Positions 30,033 through 38,092 of a DNA stretch of 64,000 nucleotides are shown piece after piece. Source of the stretch: an uncultured Bacteroidia bacterium (GTDB lineage Bacteria > Bacteroidota > Bacteroidia > Bacteroidales > Prolixibacteraceae); assembly GCA_903923905.1 (NCBI GenBank), contig CAIXZH010000050.1, positions 1 through 64,000 of the forward strand, given 5' to 3'. How positions within the stretch are numbered: position 1 is the first letter of the stretch; each line of letters opens with the position of its first letter. The notes under the pieces were generated by a model. That model was not told the origin of the DNA, did not search any database, and saw nothing but the letters and a program-made list of their open reading frames with translations. The position numbers and the translations under genes are program-made.

Positions 30033-30737
30033 CTAATCCTCAAAATGGAGGAACTTCGGCAGTTCGTTGGCCGCATTAACAAGCATCTCATTCCAGCGTT
30101 TCGCAGTACCCTTTAATTCATCTTCAGTCTTTCGGAATTCCTGGATATCGTAACTTCCATTTTTATAAAGGGCAAAATCGAGAGGAAAATCAACATCACT
30201 CGCATTTTTAAACGTTGCGTCAAACGAAAGAAAGGCCACTTTTATCGCCAGATCAAAGTTAATCTCCTCATGTAAAAGCCGCCGAAGGATAGATTTTCCA
30301 AACCCGGTATTCCCGATCACGGTATAGGGTGACTCGTCAGAAACCTCTACCCAGTTCCCTTCCGGGAATACAAGAAAAACTGTCGAACGTTTATCCTTAA
30401 AGCATTGTCCTCCAATAATAAAATGTGCATCAAAGAAAAATTTACTTTTCTGCAGATCTTCAAGATCTTCAGCCCGGACTCTTTTCACCATATTCCCAAC
30501 AAGATTTGCAACTTTATAGAGTTTATCCGATGGATGGTCAGGCAATTCGTCCTCAAACATATTAATCACTTTATCCCGTATGGACCGTAATCCTGATGAC
30601 ATGATGAAAAATGCATTGCCATCGGCTTTGTATGTCTGAATCTTTTTGGACGTTGATACCCCCAGCCCACTGCTGATACGGGTATCGGATAATGCGACAA
30701 CCCCTGTTTTACTCTTAATTGCGAGACAAAATGTCAT
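30033..30737 (-). CDS. Anbu-type proteasome-like peptidase
   Basis: 234 residues of the Ntn-hydrolase fold, the ancestral-beta-subunit (Anbu) family. After Met removal Thr2 would be the nucleophile (MTFCLAIKS). The conserved Asp is in LSDTR (about 18) and the Lys in SKKI (about 31-32), the Ntn catalytic set. The IGNTGFGKSILRRLL region is also typical. Anbu genes occur with transglutaminase, alpha-E and ATP-grasp genes, as here. It lies two bases after the transglutaminase stop, so it is translated from the same mRNA. The substrate is not known for the family; removal of ligated peptides is one proposal. Confidence 0.88.
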   Translation of the reverse strand: MTFCLAIKSKTGVVALSDTRISSGLGVSTSKKIQTYKADGNAFFIMSSGLRSIRDKVINMFEDELPDHPSDKLYKVANLVGNMVKRVRAEDLEDLQKSKFFFDAHFIIGGQCFKDKRSTVFLVFPEGNWVEVSDESPYTVIGNTGFGKSILRRLLHEEINFDLAIKVAFLSFDATFKNASDVDFPLDFALYKNGSYDIQEFRKTEDELKGTAKRWNEMLVNAANELPKFLHFED

Positions 30738-30739
30738 AG

Positions 30740-31585
30740 TTATTGATTAGTGATAGTTACTGAATGATTACTTCGCTGCATTCCTGTTGCCTCAAGGATC
30801 CCTATGATCGGACTGCAATCGCGGTAATCGGTACCATGAGCAATCTTTAAATAATGATGATCGGCGAGCAGATTATTGGTTGAATCAAACCCGACCCAAC
30901 CCATTCCGGGGATCAGTGCCTCAGCCCAGGCATGCATCTGACTTGACCCGATAAAATCCACACCCTGGTTCAGATATCCACTAACATACCGGGCCGGTAT
31001 TTTGTTTTTGCGACATACTGATATAAACAGGTGAGCATAATCCTGACACACCCCCTCCCGATAGAGCAATACCTCTTCGATGCGGGTATTAATATCGGTA
31101 CTTTGAGGAGAATAATGCAATAGTTTGAAAATGAAAGTATTTAATTCCAACAGGAAATCAAATACTTGAATACCTTTAGAATACTCAGGAAAAGAGATGG
31201 ATGATGATGAAGGCAGTGTAGTCAGATTAGTTACCGATAGAAAAAGAAAATTATCAATTTGAAAATCCGGCAGGTTGATCTCTTCGTATTCTGCACCAGG
31301 GGCCCATGGGCTTAACTGGAAAGGATTAAGTTCAGGCCTCTCTATTTTAGCCGATAGCTTAAACCAAAATTCTGTGAAAGGCTTATCGATATAATATTGA
31401 ATGGTTTTAAAACCAAAGATGTTTTTCGACAGATGCATATCCTGAGTTCCGGAACAATAGAATTTTAAATCGCTGATTTTCTGATCTTTTCCAGAATCCG
31501 GGATTACAAGCAACTGAAAGTTTGCCCTTCGTACAGGTTGTTCATAACTGTTTTCAATAGTGTATTCTAATTCAAACTCATTCAT
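30740..31585 (-). CDS. Transglutaminase family protein of the Anbu operon
   Basis: 281 residues. The N-terminal beta-sandwich (about 1-125) is followed by a transglutaminase core with Cys180 (GVCQDYAHL), His218 (MHAWAEA) and Asp234 (GFDSTNN). In bacteria such proteins usually act as papain-like amidases or peptidases, not crosslinkers. Its start overlaps the stop of the alpha-E gene (TGATG), which implies translational coupling. No signal peptide. Confidence 0.88.
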   Translation of the reverse strand: MNEFELEYTIENSYEQPVRRANFQLLVIPDSGKDQKISDLKFYCSGTQDMHLSKNIFGFKTIQYYIDKPFTEFWFKLSAKIERPELNPFQLSPWAPGAEYEEINLPDFQIDNFLFLSVTNLTTLPSSSSISFPEYSKGIQVFDFLLELNTFIFKLLHYSPQSTDINTRIEEVLLYREGVCQDYAHLFISVCRKNKIPARYVSGYLNQGVDFIGSSQMHAWAEALIPGMGWVGFDSTNNLLADHHYLKIAHGTDYRDCSPIIGILEATGMQRSNHSVTITNQ

Positions 31586-32523
31586 CAGAAAGAGAGGTAT
31601 TTTTTTTCAAGTTCCGAACTTATCTCCATAACCATATCCTGGGTGTTATTTAACAGCCCGTAAATATCATCTTTATATTCATCATAAGAAAGATATTTAT
31701 ATTGTGCGCACAGTTTTCCTATCTTAAAAGTTAAGGATTTTGCATCCTTACTATCGTCATTGCTGATTTTTGCCATATACTTCTCTATTCCATTTACGGA
31801 GTGGGCAATAGATCTTGGACATTGCGGATTCAGCATTATAAATTCAAGAACCTGTTCCCTGTTTGGAATTGAACGGTAAAATTTCCGGTTCATATCTAAG
31901 GATTCCGTGCACCTTAACATGGTCGTCCATTCAAAACTCATCTCAGTTACAGGATGACCTGCAAGTTCAATCTTATAAATATCGTGCAATTTTGAATTGA
32001 TAATCTTAATTACCTGGATAACCCTTTCAATATGCATCCCCAATAAAATTATTGCCCACTCTTCGTCATGAAGAAGGGTTCCCGAAATTTTTCCCTGTAC
32101 AATGGAGGTCTGTTCCAAAATAATCTGAGTCAGGTCGTAAAATCCTGTCGAAATATAAGTCTCAACAGAATAATTGTTTACCAGGTGATAATACTTATTT
32201 ATGGCTTCCCAGAGGTCTGTTGAGATTGCATTTCGCGCTCCGCGGGCATTTTCACGTGCAATAGTGATGATGCTGATAATTGAATTTGGATTTTGGGTAT
32301 CCAGCCCAATCTTGTATAAGACATCTTTCTCTTCAATAACCTCCATATCAAAAATACCGGTCAAATAGAGCATCGACTCCAGTACAAATTTTCTGTCGTA
32401 AGTCTTCATAATCGGGGCATCCAATGAAGAGAAATAGATCTCTTTACTATATCTGGCAAAATGTTCGGCTCTTTCGATGTACCGACCCATCCAATATAAA
32501 TTATTTGCTACTCTCGATAACAT
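31585..32523 (-). CDS. Alpha-E domain protein
   Basis: 312 residues, almost wholly helical, beginning MLSRVANNLYWMGRYIERAEHFAR, the signature start of the alpha-E family; a ARENARGARNAIS stretch follows near 92. The family is always found with circularly permuted ATP-grasp and transglutaminase genes and is thought to serve the same peptide-forming system; the biochemical role is unknown. It lies 25 bp behind the ATP-grasp gene. Confidence 0.9.
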   Translation of the reverse strand: MLSRVANNLYWMGRYIERAEHFARYSKEIYFSSLDAPIMKTYDRKFVLESMLYLTGIFDMEVIEEKDVLYKIGLDTQNPNSIISIITIARENARGARNAISTDLWEAINKYYHLVNNYSVETYISTGFYDLTQIILEQTSIVQGKISGTLLHDEEWAIILLGMHIERVIQVIKIINSKLHDIYKIELAGHPVTEMSFEWTTMLRCTESLDMNRKFYRSIPNREQVLEFIMLNPQCPRSIAHSVNGIEKYMAKISNDDSKDAKSLTFKIGKLCAQYKYLSYDEYKDDIYGLLNNTQDMVMEISSELEKKYLSF

Positions 32524-32548
32524 AATTCAGTTTTTTATCCTTTAACAA

Positions 32549-34018
32549 TTAATCCAAAACCCAGGTATCCTTGGATCCCCCGCCCTGTGATGAATTGACA
32601 ATCAGATTGCCCTTTTTCAGGGCAACCCGTGTAAGTCCACCCTTCAAAACATATTCTTCATCTTTTCCCATCAGACAAAAGGTGCGCAGATCGATATGCC
32701 TTGGTTCAAATTCCTTTGATTCTTCGATATAGGTGGCATGCACCGAAAGACTCATGATAGGCTGGGCAATATATTTTCTTGGGTTGGATTTAATTCTCAC
32801 TTTCACCTCCTCAATTTCAGCTTTTGTGAGTCTGTTTCCAATAGTAATCCCATAGCCTCCTGACTCATCTACAGGTTTAACAACGAGTTTATCAATGTTT
32901 TCCAGCACATACTTCCCTTCAGATTCATTCTCACAGTGAAACGTTTCTACATTATTGAGAATCGGTTGTTCATTAAGATAATATTTGATGATGTCGGGCA
33001 CATAATGGTACACCGCCTTGTCATCGGCAACACCGGTACCCGGAGCATTGGCAAGAGTTACATTCCCGGCACGATATGCATTCATCAAACCGGCAACTCC
33101 CAGCATAGAGTCTTTTCTAAAGCACAGCGGATCAATAAACTCATCATCAACCCGACGGTATATAACATCTACTTTGATGGGACCATAAATAGTTTTCATG
33201 TACACAAAATCCTTTTCCACAAATAGATCCCGACCCTCAACAAGTTGAATACCCATTTTTTGAGCAAGAAAAGAGTGCTCAAAATAAGCTCAGTTAAACA
33301 TTCCCGGAGTGACAACCACAATTGTCGGATTATCCGTATTTTTTGGCTTGACCGATTTTAACATCTCAAGTAAATGTTCCGGATATTGGTATATTGCCTT
33401 TGTCTTTAGTTTATCAATCAGTTCAAACAACGATTTTTTTAAAGCCACACGGTTAGACAAAACATAACTAACTCCTGAAGGACATCTTAAATTGTCTTCC
33501 AGAATATAATATTCTCCGTTGGTATGTTTGATAAGGTCTGTTCCGGAAATGTGTATATAAATTCCACCCTCCGGGGTAAAATCGATCATCTCTTTAAGGT
33601 AGTTCTTCGATGTAAAAATCAGATCTGCCGGAACGACCTTATCCTTAAGTATCTTCTTTTGGTGATAGATATCGTGAAGAAACAGGTTAATCGCCTTATT
33701 TCGTTGAATTACACCCTTTTCCAATTGCATCCATTCTGAATTGGGAATAATACGGGGAATGAGATCAAAGGGAAAGATCCGTTCATCCGGTTTCTTATCC
33801 TCTGCATAAACAGCAAACGTGATCCCCTGGTTCAGGAATGCAGTTTTTACCTCGTTGTTGATCTGTTCGAAATCAATCAGGCTCAATTGATTAAAGCGCT
33901 CCACCATCGTGGCATAATGGTCTCTGGGCTGTTTGGAGTCACCATAAATCTCATCATAGTGGATGTTCCCAAGGGTATAGGAATCTAAAATTCCGTTTTT
34001 AAGCTGTTTCATATCCAT
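32549..34018 (-). pseudogene. Circularly permuted ATP-grasp protein interrupted by one in-frame TGA
   Basis: Two open parts (34018-33290 and 33289-32549) lie in the same frame and are separated only by a TGA at 33290-33292. Reading through it gives ...TPGMFN[20 protein letters not shown]..., which is the continuous family sequence, where Ser normally sits at the stop. TCA to TGA would be a single change. The first part holds the EDNLRCPSGVSYVL metal-binding motif and the second the [15 protein letters not shown] nucleotide-binding loop, so neither half alone should be active. Total length without the stop is about 489 residues, near normal. Translation probably begins at 34018 (MDMKQL). The frame is open to 34060, but those residues are not family-like. 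The cause may be a sequencing error, a recent nonsense mutation or, less likely, recoding. Confidence 0.85.
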
Positions 34019-34042
34019 AACTGTTAAAGAGGTCCTTTTTTC

Positions 34043-34060
34043 TTGACATTTTATTGTCAA
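34043..34060. promoter_or_regulatory. Palindrome upstream of the ATP-grasp operon (candidate operator)
   Basis: TTGACA (34043-34048) and TGTCAA (34055-34060) form a perfect 6+6 inverted repeat with six AT bases between them. It ends 25 bases before the chosen start of the operon, so it would suit a dimeric regulator or a leader hairpin. Confidence 0.35.
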
Positions 34061-34207
34061 ATATCAACTCATGGACTCATTATGTCACGAATATAAAAAT
34101 TATATGGCCAATATGATATTTTTGTCGTTGAATTAATGTAATAGTAACAATAAGGATATGATTTATATACAAAAAGTCTTTTTCTGACAAGATAAGGCCA
34201 AAATAAA

Positions 34208-34250
34208 GGGGTATCTATTCTGAATAATCATAAATAGTTACATATACCCC
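34208..34250 (-). terminator. Hairpin downstream of ppk2
   Basis: GGGGTAT-CTATT (34208-34219) pairs with AATAG...ATACCCC (34233-34237 and 34244-34250), with a bulge on one side. On the minus strand it is followed by CTTTATTTTGG, so it may terminate the ppk2 transcript 65 bases after its stop. Confidence 0.45.
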
Positions 34251-34314
34251 CATAAAAAATGTATATAACATAGCAAAAAATGATAAATAAAGAAGCAAAG
34301 ACCTGTAAGGTGTT

Positions 34315-35139
34315 TTAATAAACCTCCGGCACAAATGTCTGATCGGTAACAGGTGGACGAACGTAACCTATATCAGATTGCTTAACCGGTAATTGGATCT
34401 CTTCCTGTTCAATTTCATGATAAGGGATCAGAGACAACAGGTGGTGGATACAATTTAGCCTGGCTTTCAGTTTATTATCCGATTTTACCACGTACCAGGG
34501 GGCCTGTTTAATATCGGTGTACTGAAACATGGTGTCCTTTGCCTTTGAATATTCGAGCCATTTGGAGCGGCTGAGCACATCCATCGGACTGATTTTCCAT
34601 CGTTTGGCCAGGTTATGAATCCGTTCCTGGAACCTCCGTTCCTGTTCCTCGTCACTCACTGAAAACCAATATTTTATTAGTATTATACCCGAACGCACAA
34701 TCATCCGCTCAAATTCGGGACATGACCGGAGAAATTCCTCATACTCTCCGGGTGTACAAAAGCCCATCACCTGCTCCACACCTGCCCTGTTATACCAGCT
34801 CCGGTCGAAAAGGACCATCTCTCCGGCAGCAGGTAAGTGCTTAATATACCGCTGAAAATACCATTGTGTTTTTTCCTTTTCGGTTGGAATACCCAAAGCC
34901 ACTACCCGGCAGAACCGGGGATTTAAATATTCCATAACCCGCTTAATCACACCACCTTTACCCGCAGCATCACGCCCTTCGAATAAAATGACAACCTTGA
35001 GTTTTTTTACTTTAATCCATTCCAGCAATTTAACAAGCTCTAACTGAAGCCTTTCAAGTTCCTTCTCCAAACTCTTTTTTTCATCCTTCGAAAGTTCGGG
35101 TGTTTGATGTGACTCATTTCGGTGAAAATTATCTTCCAT
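34315..35139 (-). CDS. ppk2: Polyphosphate kinase 2
   Basis: 274 residues. PPK2 enzymes move phosphate between polyphosphate and nucleotides. The Walker A motif EGRDAAGKGG is at about 54-63, and the lid/Walker B region VLFDRSWYNRAG is at about 109-120. The GRDAAGKGG form and the TQWYFQRYIKHLPAAGE region fit the single-domain class that acts mainly on nucleoside diphosphates, but class is inferred from motif only. A second, different PPK2 lies at the right edge of the window. Confidence 0.92.
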   Translation of the reverse strand: MEDNFHRNESHQTPELSKDEKKSLEKELERLQLELVKLLEWIKVKKLKVVILFEGRDAAGKGGVIKRVMEYLNPRFCRVVALGIPTEKEKTQWYFQRYIKHLPAAGEMVLFDRSWYNRAGVEQVMGFCTPGEYEEFLRSCPEFERMIVRSGIILIKYWFSVSDEEQERRFQERIHNLAKRWKISPMDVLSRSKWLEYSKAKDTMFQYTDIKQAPWYVVKSDNKLKARLNCIHHLLSLIPYHEIEQEEIQLPVKQSDIGYVRPPVTDQTFVPEVY

Positions 35140-35322
35140 AGCAGAATTTTAGATTACTTTCCTTATTGGGTTGGGCCAATATTCCGGGTCAATGGTTAAA
35201 TAGTTATCCTGAAACACAAATTTAATCAATAGTCGAGTCTTTAGGTGTTTTTTGGTTCTTTTTTTGTTGTTGAACCGATTTTAACTTATTAATTTTTTTC
35301 CCTGTTTTAAACTCCTGACAAT

Positions 35323-36504
35323 TTAAATAAAGTGACCCCCACTCATTTCCAAATTGAAAAAGTTCAGTCTTAGTCCAGATATATCGGTGGCCTTTTTTAC
35401 ACATTCATGGCAAATATAGTCCGGATAACGATCATATTTCTTAAGTTTTATACCGCAGATCGGGCATTTATGTTCAAAGTTTAAATTCAGATAATAGCCA
35501 AAAAGTCTGTTACTTAATCCCTGTATATCATCCCTTCCGGCAATTTTACCGATCCATTTTTTCGGAATGGAATCGTAGCCATAACAAAGTCCTGCAAGTC
35601 CCCCGGTAACAGCCCCTGTGGTATCAGCATCATCACCCAGATTTACCGCCAGTAAAACTGCCTCTTCATAACTGGTTGAATTAATCAGGCACCAGATACT
35701 TGCCTCAAGGGTATCCACGATATACCCGCTTGATCGTATTTCATTTGCTCTTACTTTGGTAATGGATGATATTGAAGTATCCATTAATTTTGCGGTTTGA
35801 TCAGCTTCTCCGTCTGTTTTTCCTGAATTTTCATTATCGCAGCAACTCATTTCACCAAATAGTCGCTTAAAGTGAACTATCTCATTTTTGAGTTCCGGAA
35901 AATCTTCTATATCATGCTCAAAGTTCCAGGTTAATGTTTCCAACGCTGAAACAGGCTCTTCATGCATCAGATTCAGCGCATATTCCAATAGTATAACGCA
36001 TCCTAAAACCGATCTCGGATGCCTGTGCGTGATGGAAGATACCTCTTTGATTAGTTTATAACGCTCCTTAAAATCCAAATTAACAATCTGAATTAGCAGA
36101 GGTAGAATCCTCATTAAAGAACCATTTCCATTTGAGTTAATACCAGTCTCGCCTGCAAATAAAGGCTCAATCCCGTTTTTCAGGTTTACTATTGCATTGC
36201 GTGTTGTGCCGCCGATATCGAAGACCTTCCCGTAAGGTGTCCAGAACCCTGTGTCCAGCCATTTGACAAAATTCGAGGCAATGTCGTTAAGGTTGTAACC
36301 ATTACATAATGACTCAGCCAGGCAAAATGTGAGGGAACTGTCATCAGACCATGTTCCTGGAGGCTGATTATGGGTGCCATAACCCAGCATCCCTTTGACC
36401 GGATTCCTGGCAATGGTCGATCTGCTCATGAATTCAACCGGCACACCCAGCGCATCCCCAACGGCAATGCCGAAAAGAATATCTTTGCAAATATTTGATT
36501 TCAT
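35323..36504 (-). CDS. ADP-ribosylglycohydrolase family protein with C-terminal zinc-ribbon-like tail
   Basis: 393 residues. The DraG/ARH core (about 1-320) has the two metal-binding signatures: GVAVGDALGVPVEF with TWSDDSSLTFCLAES near 52-66, and the C-terminal NLGDDADTTGAVTGGLAGLCYG. It should remove ADP-ribose from proteins, DNA or small molecules. A tail (about 345-393) carries CPxC and CHEC pairs (CPICGIKL and YICHECVKKATD), a zinc-ribbon pattern also fused to such enzymes elsewhere, but here it stops soon after MSGG, earlier than I remember for this fusion. No partner ADP-ribosyltransferase is near. It is monocistronic. Confidence 0.85.
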   Translation of the reverse strand: MKSNICKDILFGIAVGDALGVPVEFMSRSTIARNPVKGMLGYGTHNQPPGTWSDDSSLTFCLAESLCNGYNLNDIASNFVKWLDTGFWTPYGKVFDIGGTTRNAIVNLKNGIEPLFAGETGINSNGNGSLMRILPLLIQIVNLDFKERYKLIKEVSSITHRHPRSVLGCVILLEYALNLMHEEPVSALETLTWNFEHDIEDFPELKNEIVHFKRLFGEMSCCDNENSGKTDGEADQTAKLMDTSISSITKVRANEIRSSGYIVDTLEASIWCLINSTSYEEAVLLAVNLGDDADTTGAVTGGLAGLCYGYDSIPKKWIGKIAGRDDIQGLSNRLFGYYLNLNFEHKCPICGIKLKKYDRYPDYICHECVKKATDISGLRLNFFNLEMSGGHFI

Positions 36505-37145
36505 AACTATTACTTATTACAATTAAATGAATTATTCTCTTCAAACAATAATCTATCTCAATAAAGCTTCATGACTTGACCGCTATATTTTTTATATGAA
36601 AAGTTTGGATAGAGAAACCTTATTTTAGCTCTCCCAACCTCAGAAGCCGAAAACAGAAAGACAATAATACCTTATTGCCTTATTTAAGTTGATTTGAACC
36701 TTTAAATGTACTACATCCATCCTTAAAGGAATAAGGTTAATCTTGATGTATTATCATTTTCTACTAAAGTTAAAAAAAAGAAATAAGGTTTAAATTTTCC
36801 CGTGACTTAAGTATTGATTACTAGTTTATCAATAACTGGCAAATTTCCATTTTCCTCAATATCAACATTATCTGAATTATATTTCATACGCGGATATTTT
36901 CAGCCCGCTTTTCATTTTTGATTAAGGAAGGCAAAAATATCGTAAAATATTTCGTCCAGTCCATCTCATAAAGTTAAGATAATATTTATTTTAAATTGGC
37001 TTCACTTCATAGGAATTCCTCGTAAATAACACCCAATAAAACTCAGTGATACAGAGCGTTAGAGTGAAATAAATCCCTGATGGATTGAAAATCAAATTTT
37101 AAATCACCTTCTGTTTTATTCTTAGTTCAAAAGTATATACTGGCT
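36505..37145. other. Gene-free AT-rich stretch
   Basis: About 640 bases with no credible coding region and no RNA I recognise. A minus-strand TATTTTTG occurs at 36932-36939 without a -33 partner. With 37146-37432 this is one of the longest non-coding stretches of the window. Confidence 0.5.
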
Positions 37146-37319
37146 ATGTCAAAACGCGTCACACCACGAATCAAACTGAAATTTATTCCTAAAACAAAAT
37201 CATTCTCAACATATTGTAATGATCAGGTGACGGTTCGTGACCCGGATAATCACAGGATCACTCATCTGCACGAAATATTGCTTCCAATAATAATCGGAAG
37301 AACATTGGGGCATCTTTAA
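37146..37319 (+). CDS. Possible small basic protein, 57 residues (doubtful)
   Basis: An ATG-to-TAA frame of 57 codons beginning MSKRVTPRIKLKF with a basic N-terminus and a hydrophobic LLPIIIGRTLGHL end. I know no family. No ribosome-binding site or TAnnTTTG promoter is seen. Part of it (37212-37265) resembles a degenerate copy of the GGGTGA hairpins at 29977 and 37377. It may therefore be chance, listed only because the surroundings are otherwise empty. Confidence 0.15.
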   Translation: MSKRVTPRIKLKFIPKTKSFSTYCNDQVTVRDPDNHRITHLHEILLPIIIGRTLGHL

Positions 37320-37376
37320 GTATGGGTTTTTAAGAAATTTAAAGATTGCATCTGAAATTCATTTTGATAATTCAAA

Positions 37377-37421
37377 AGTTAGCGGGTGAATATTCCTGAC
37401 TTGAACATTCACCCGCTAACT
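37377..37421 (-). terminator. Large hairpin downstream of the 125-residue gene
   Basis: A perfect 15-bp stem, AGTTAGCGGGTGAAT (37377-37391) and ATTCACCCGCTAACT (37407-37421), is extended by TTC/GAA across one mismatch. The loop is 7 bases. On the minus strand TTTTGAA follows. It begins 12 bases after the stop at 37433. Confidence 0.6.
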
Positions 37422-37432
37422 CAACACGCGGC

Positions 37433-37810
37433 TTACACCGTTTTTACCACCTTAACTGCCTGCACAGAGTCATCAACCTGAAATCCCCATTCTGATAACC
37501 GTTTGGGATTTTTCGGATTTAAGGCTTTCAGTAAATTGCGGCTTGCCATTACTGCCTCCATAATCTGGGGAGTATAACGGTCCCGCTCCCTGTAGGCCAA
37601 CTCCATCTGGCTCTTGAATGCCTCAGCCTGCTGATGTTTACTCAATGCCGTTTCAATGGTTGGACCAACAACATTCCATTGAATACCGTCAAGATTAATA
37701 AGGGGGGATGCGGCTCCGTCGGCCAGGTGTTTTGCATAAACTTTAGATGCCAGGTTAAGCATTTCTCCAGCATTCTGCGAAATAACAATTCTTCCTGATG
37801 TTCTTGTCAT
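37433..37810 (-). CDS. Conserved-looking hypothetical protein
   Basis: 125 residues, soluble, no signal peptide and no membrane segment. Mixed helix-rich composition with ISQNAGEMLNLASKVYAKHL near 9-28, a short NLDGIQWNVVGP stretch, and a long helix about 55-95. I do not recognise a family or any catalytic motif. Coding character (normal codon use, own hairpin terminator, ATG start) supports a real gene. It is isolated: over 900 bases are nearly empty on one side, and the tandem-repeat region lies on the other, just upstream of its start. Confidence 0.6.
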   Translation of the reverse strand: MTRTSGRIVISQNAGEMLNLASKVYAKHLADGAASPLINLDGIQWNVVGPTIETALSKHQQAEAFKSQMELAYRERDRYTPQIMEAVMASRNLLKALNPKNPKRLSEWGFQVDDSVQAVKVVKTV

Positions 37811-37875
37811 AATACTGAATTTAAATTGTTTATCAGTAAATATAACGAATTAAAATGAATAATACAATCCCGGAT

Positions 37876-38025
37876 ATGATTAATCATTCTGCCATTACCA
37901 TTAATGATTTCGCCATAATGAATAATCAGATCGCCATTATTATCAATCTTTTCGCCGTTATCATTAATGATTTCGCCAAAATAAGTATTAACACGTCGAA
38001 ATATGGATTGACCATGGCAATATAA
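37876..38025 (+). CDS. Possible 49-residue protein made of heptapeptide repeats (doubtful)
   Basis: An ATG-to-TAA frame through the 21-bp tandem repeats. Because 21 is a multiple of 3, the repeats read as heptads of the form INDFAIM, NNQIAII, INLFAVI, INDFAKI. The result is a short hydrophobic amphipathic chain. No ribosome-binding site is visible, and any frame through such a repeat would show periodicity. It may be chance. Confidence 0.2.
   Translation: MINHSAITINDFAIMNNQIAIIINLFAVIINDFAKISINTSKYGLTMAI
37879..37983. repeat. Five tandem 21-bp degenerate repeats
   Basis: Units start at 37879, 37900, 37921, 37942 and 37963. The consensus is ATTAATGATTTCGCCATTATC; TCGCC is kept in four units and TGCC stands there in the first. 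There are no indels, so the period is exact while the sequence has drifted. They lie 69-173 bases upstream of the 125-residue gene. Confidence 0.8.
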
Positions 38026-38085
38026 AGTCCGGGGCTGACTCGAAGCTTATATAGTCCGGGGCTGACTCGAAGTCGGACCCGGACT
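38026..38085. repeat. Twofold 20-bp direct repeat with long hairpin, downstream of metA
   Basis: AGTCCGGGGCTGACTCGAAG occurs at 38026-38045 and again at 38053-38072. The second copy pairs with what follows (to 38085) as a stem of about 15 bp with one mismatch and one G-U pair and a CGA loop. It ends 7 bases from the metA stop, so it could end metA transcription, although no T-run follows. Confidence 0.7.
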
Positions 38086-38092
38086 AAATCAT

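Noticed and set aside
33256-33292. Frameshift between two ATP-grasp genes, or two separate genes
   Set aside because: Both parts are in the same frame and the bases between them encode the family sequence; only a stop codon separates them.
33290-33292. TGA read as selenocysteine
   Set aside because: The family has Ser here, not Cys, no SECIS-like hairpin was found directly after it, and no selenium genes are in the window. Not excluded, but unlikely.
37876-37983. CRISPR or minisatellite within a gene
   Set aside because: Units are only 21 bp, contiguous without spacers and degenerate.
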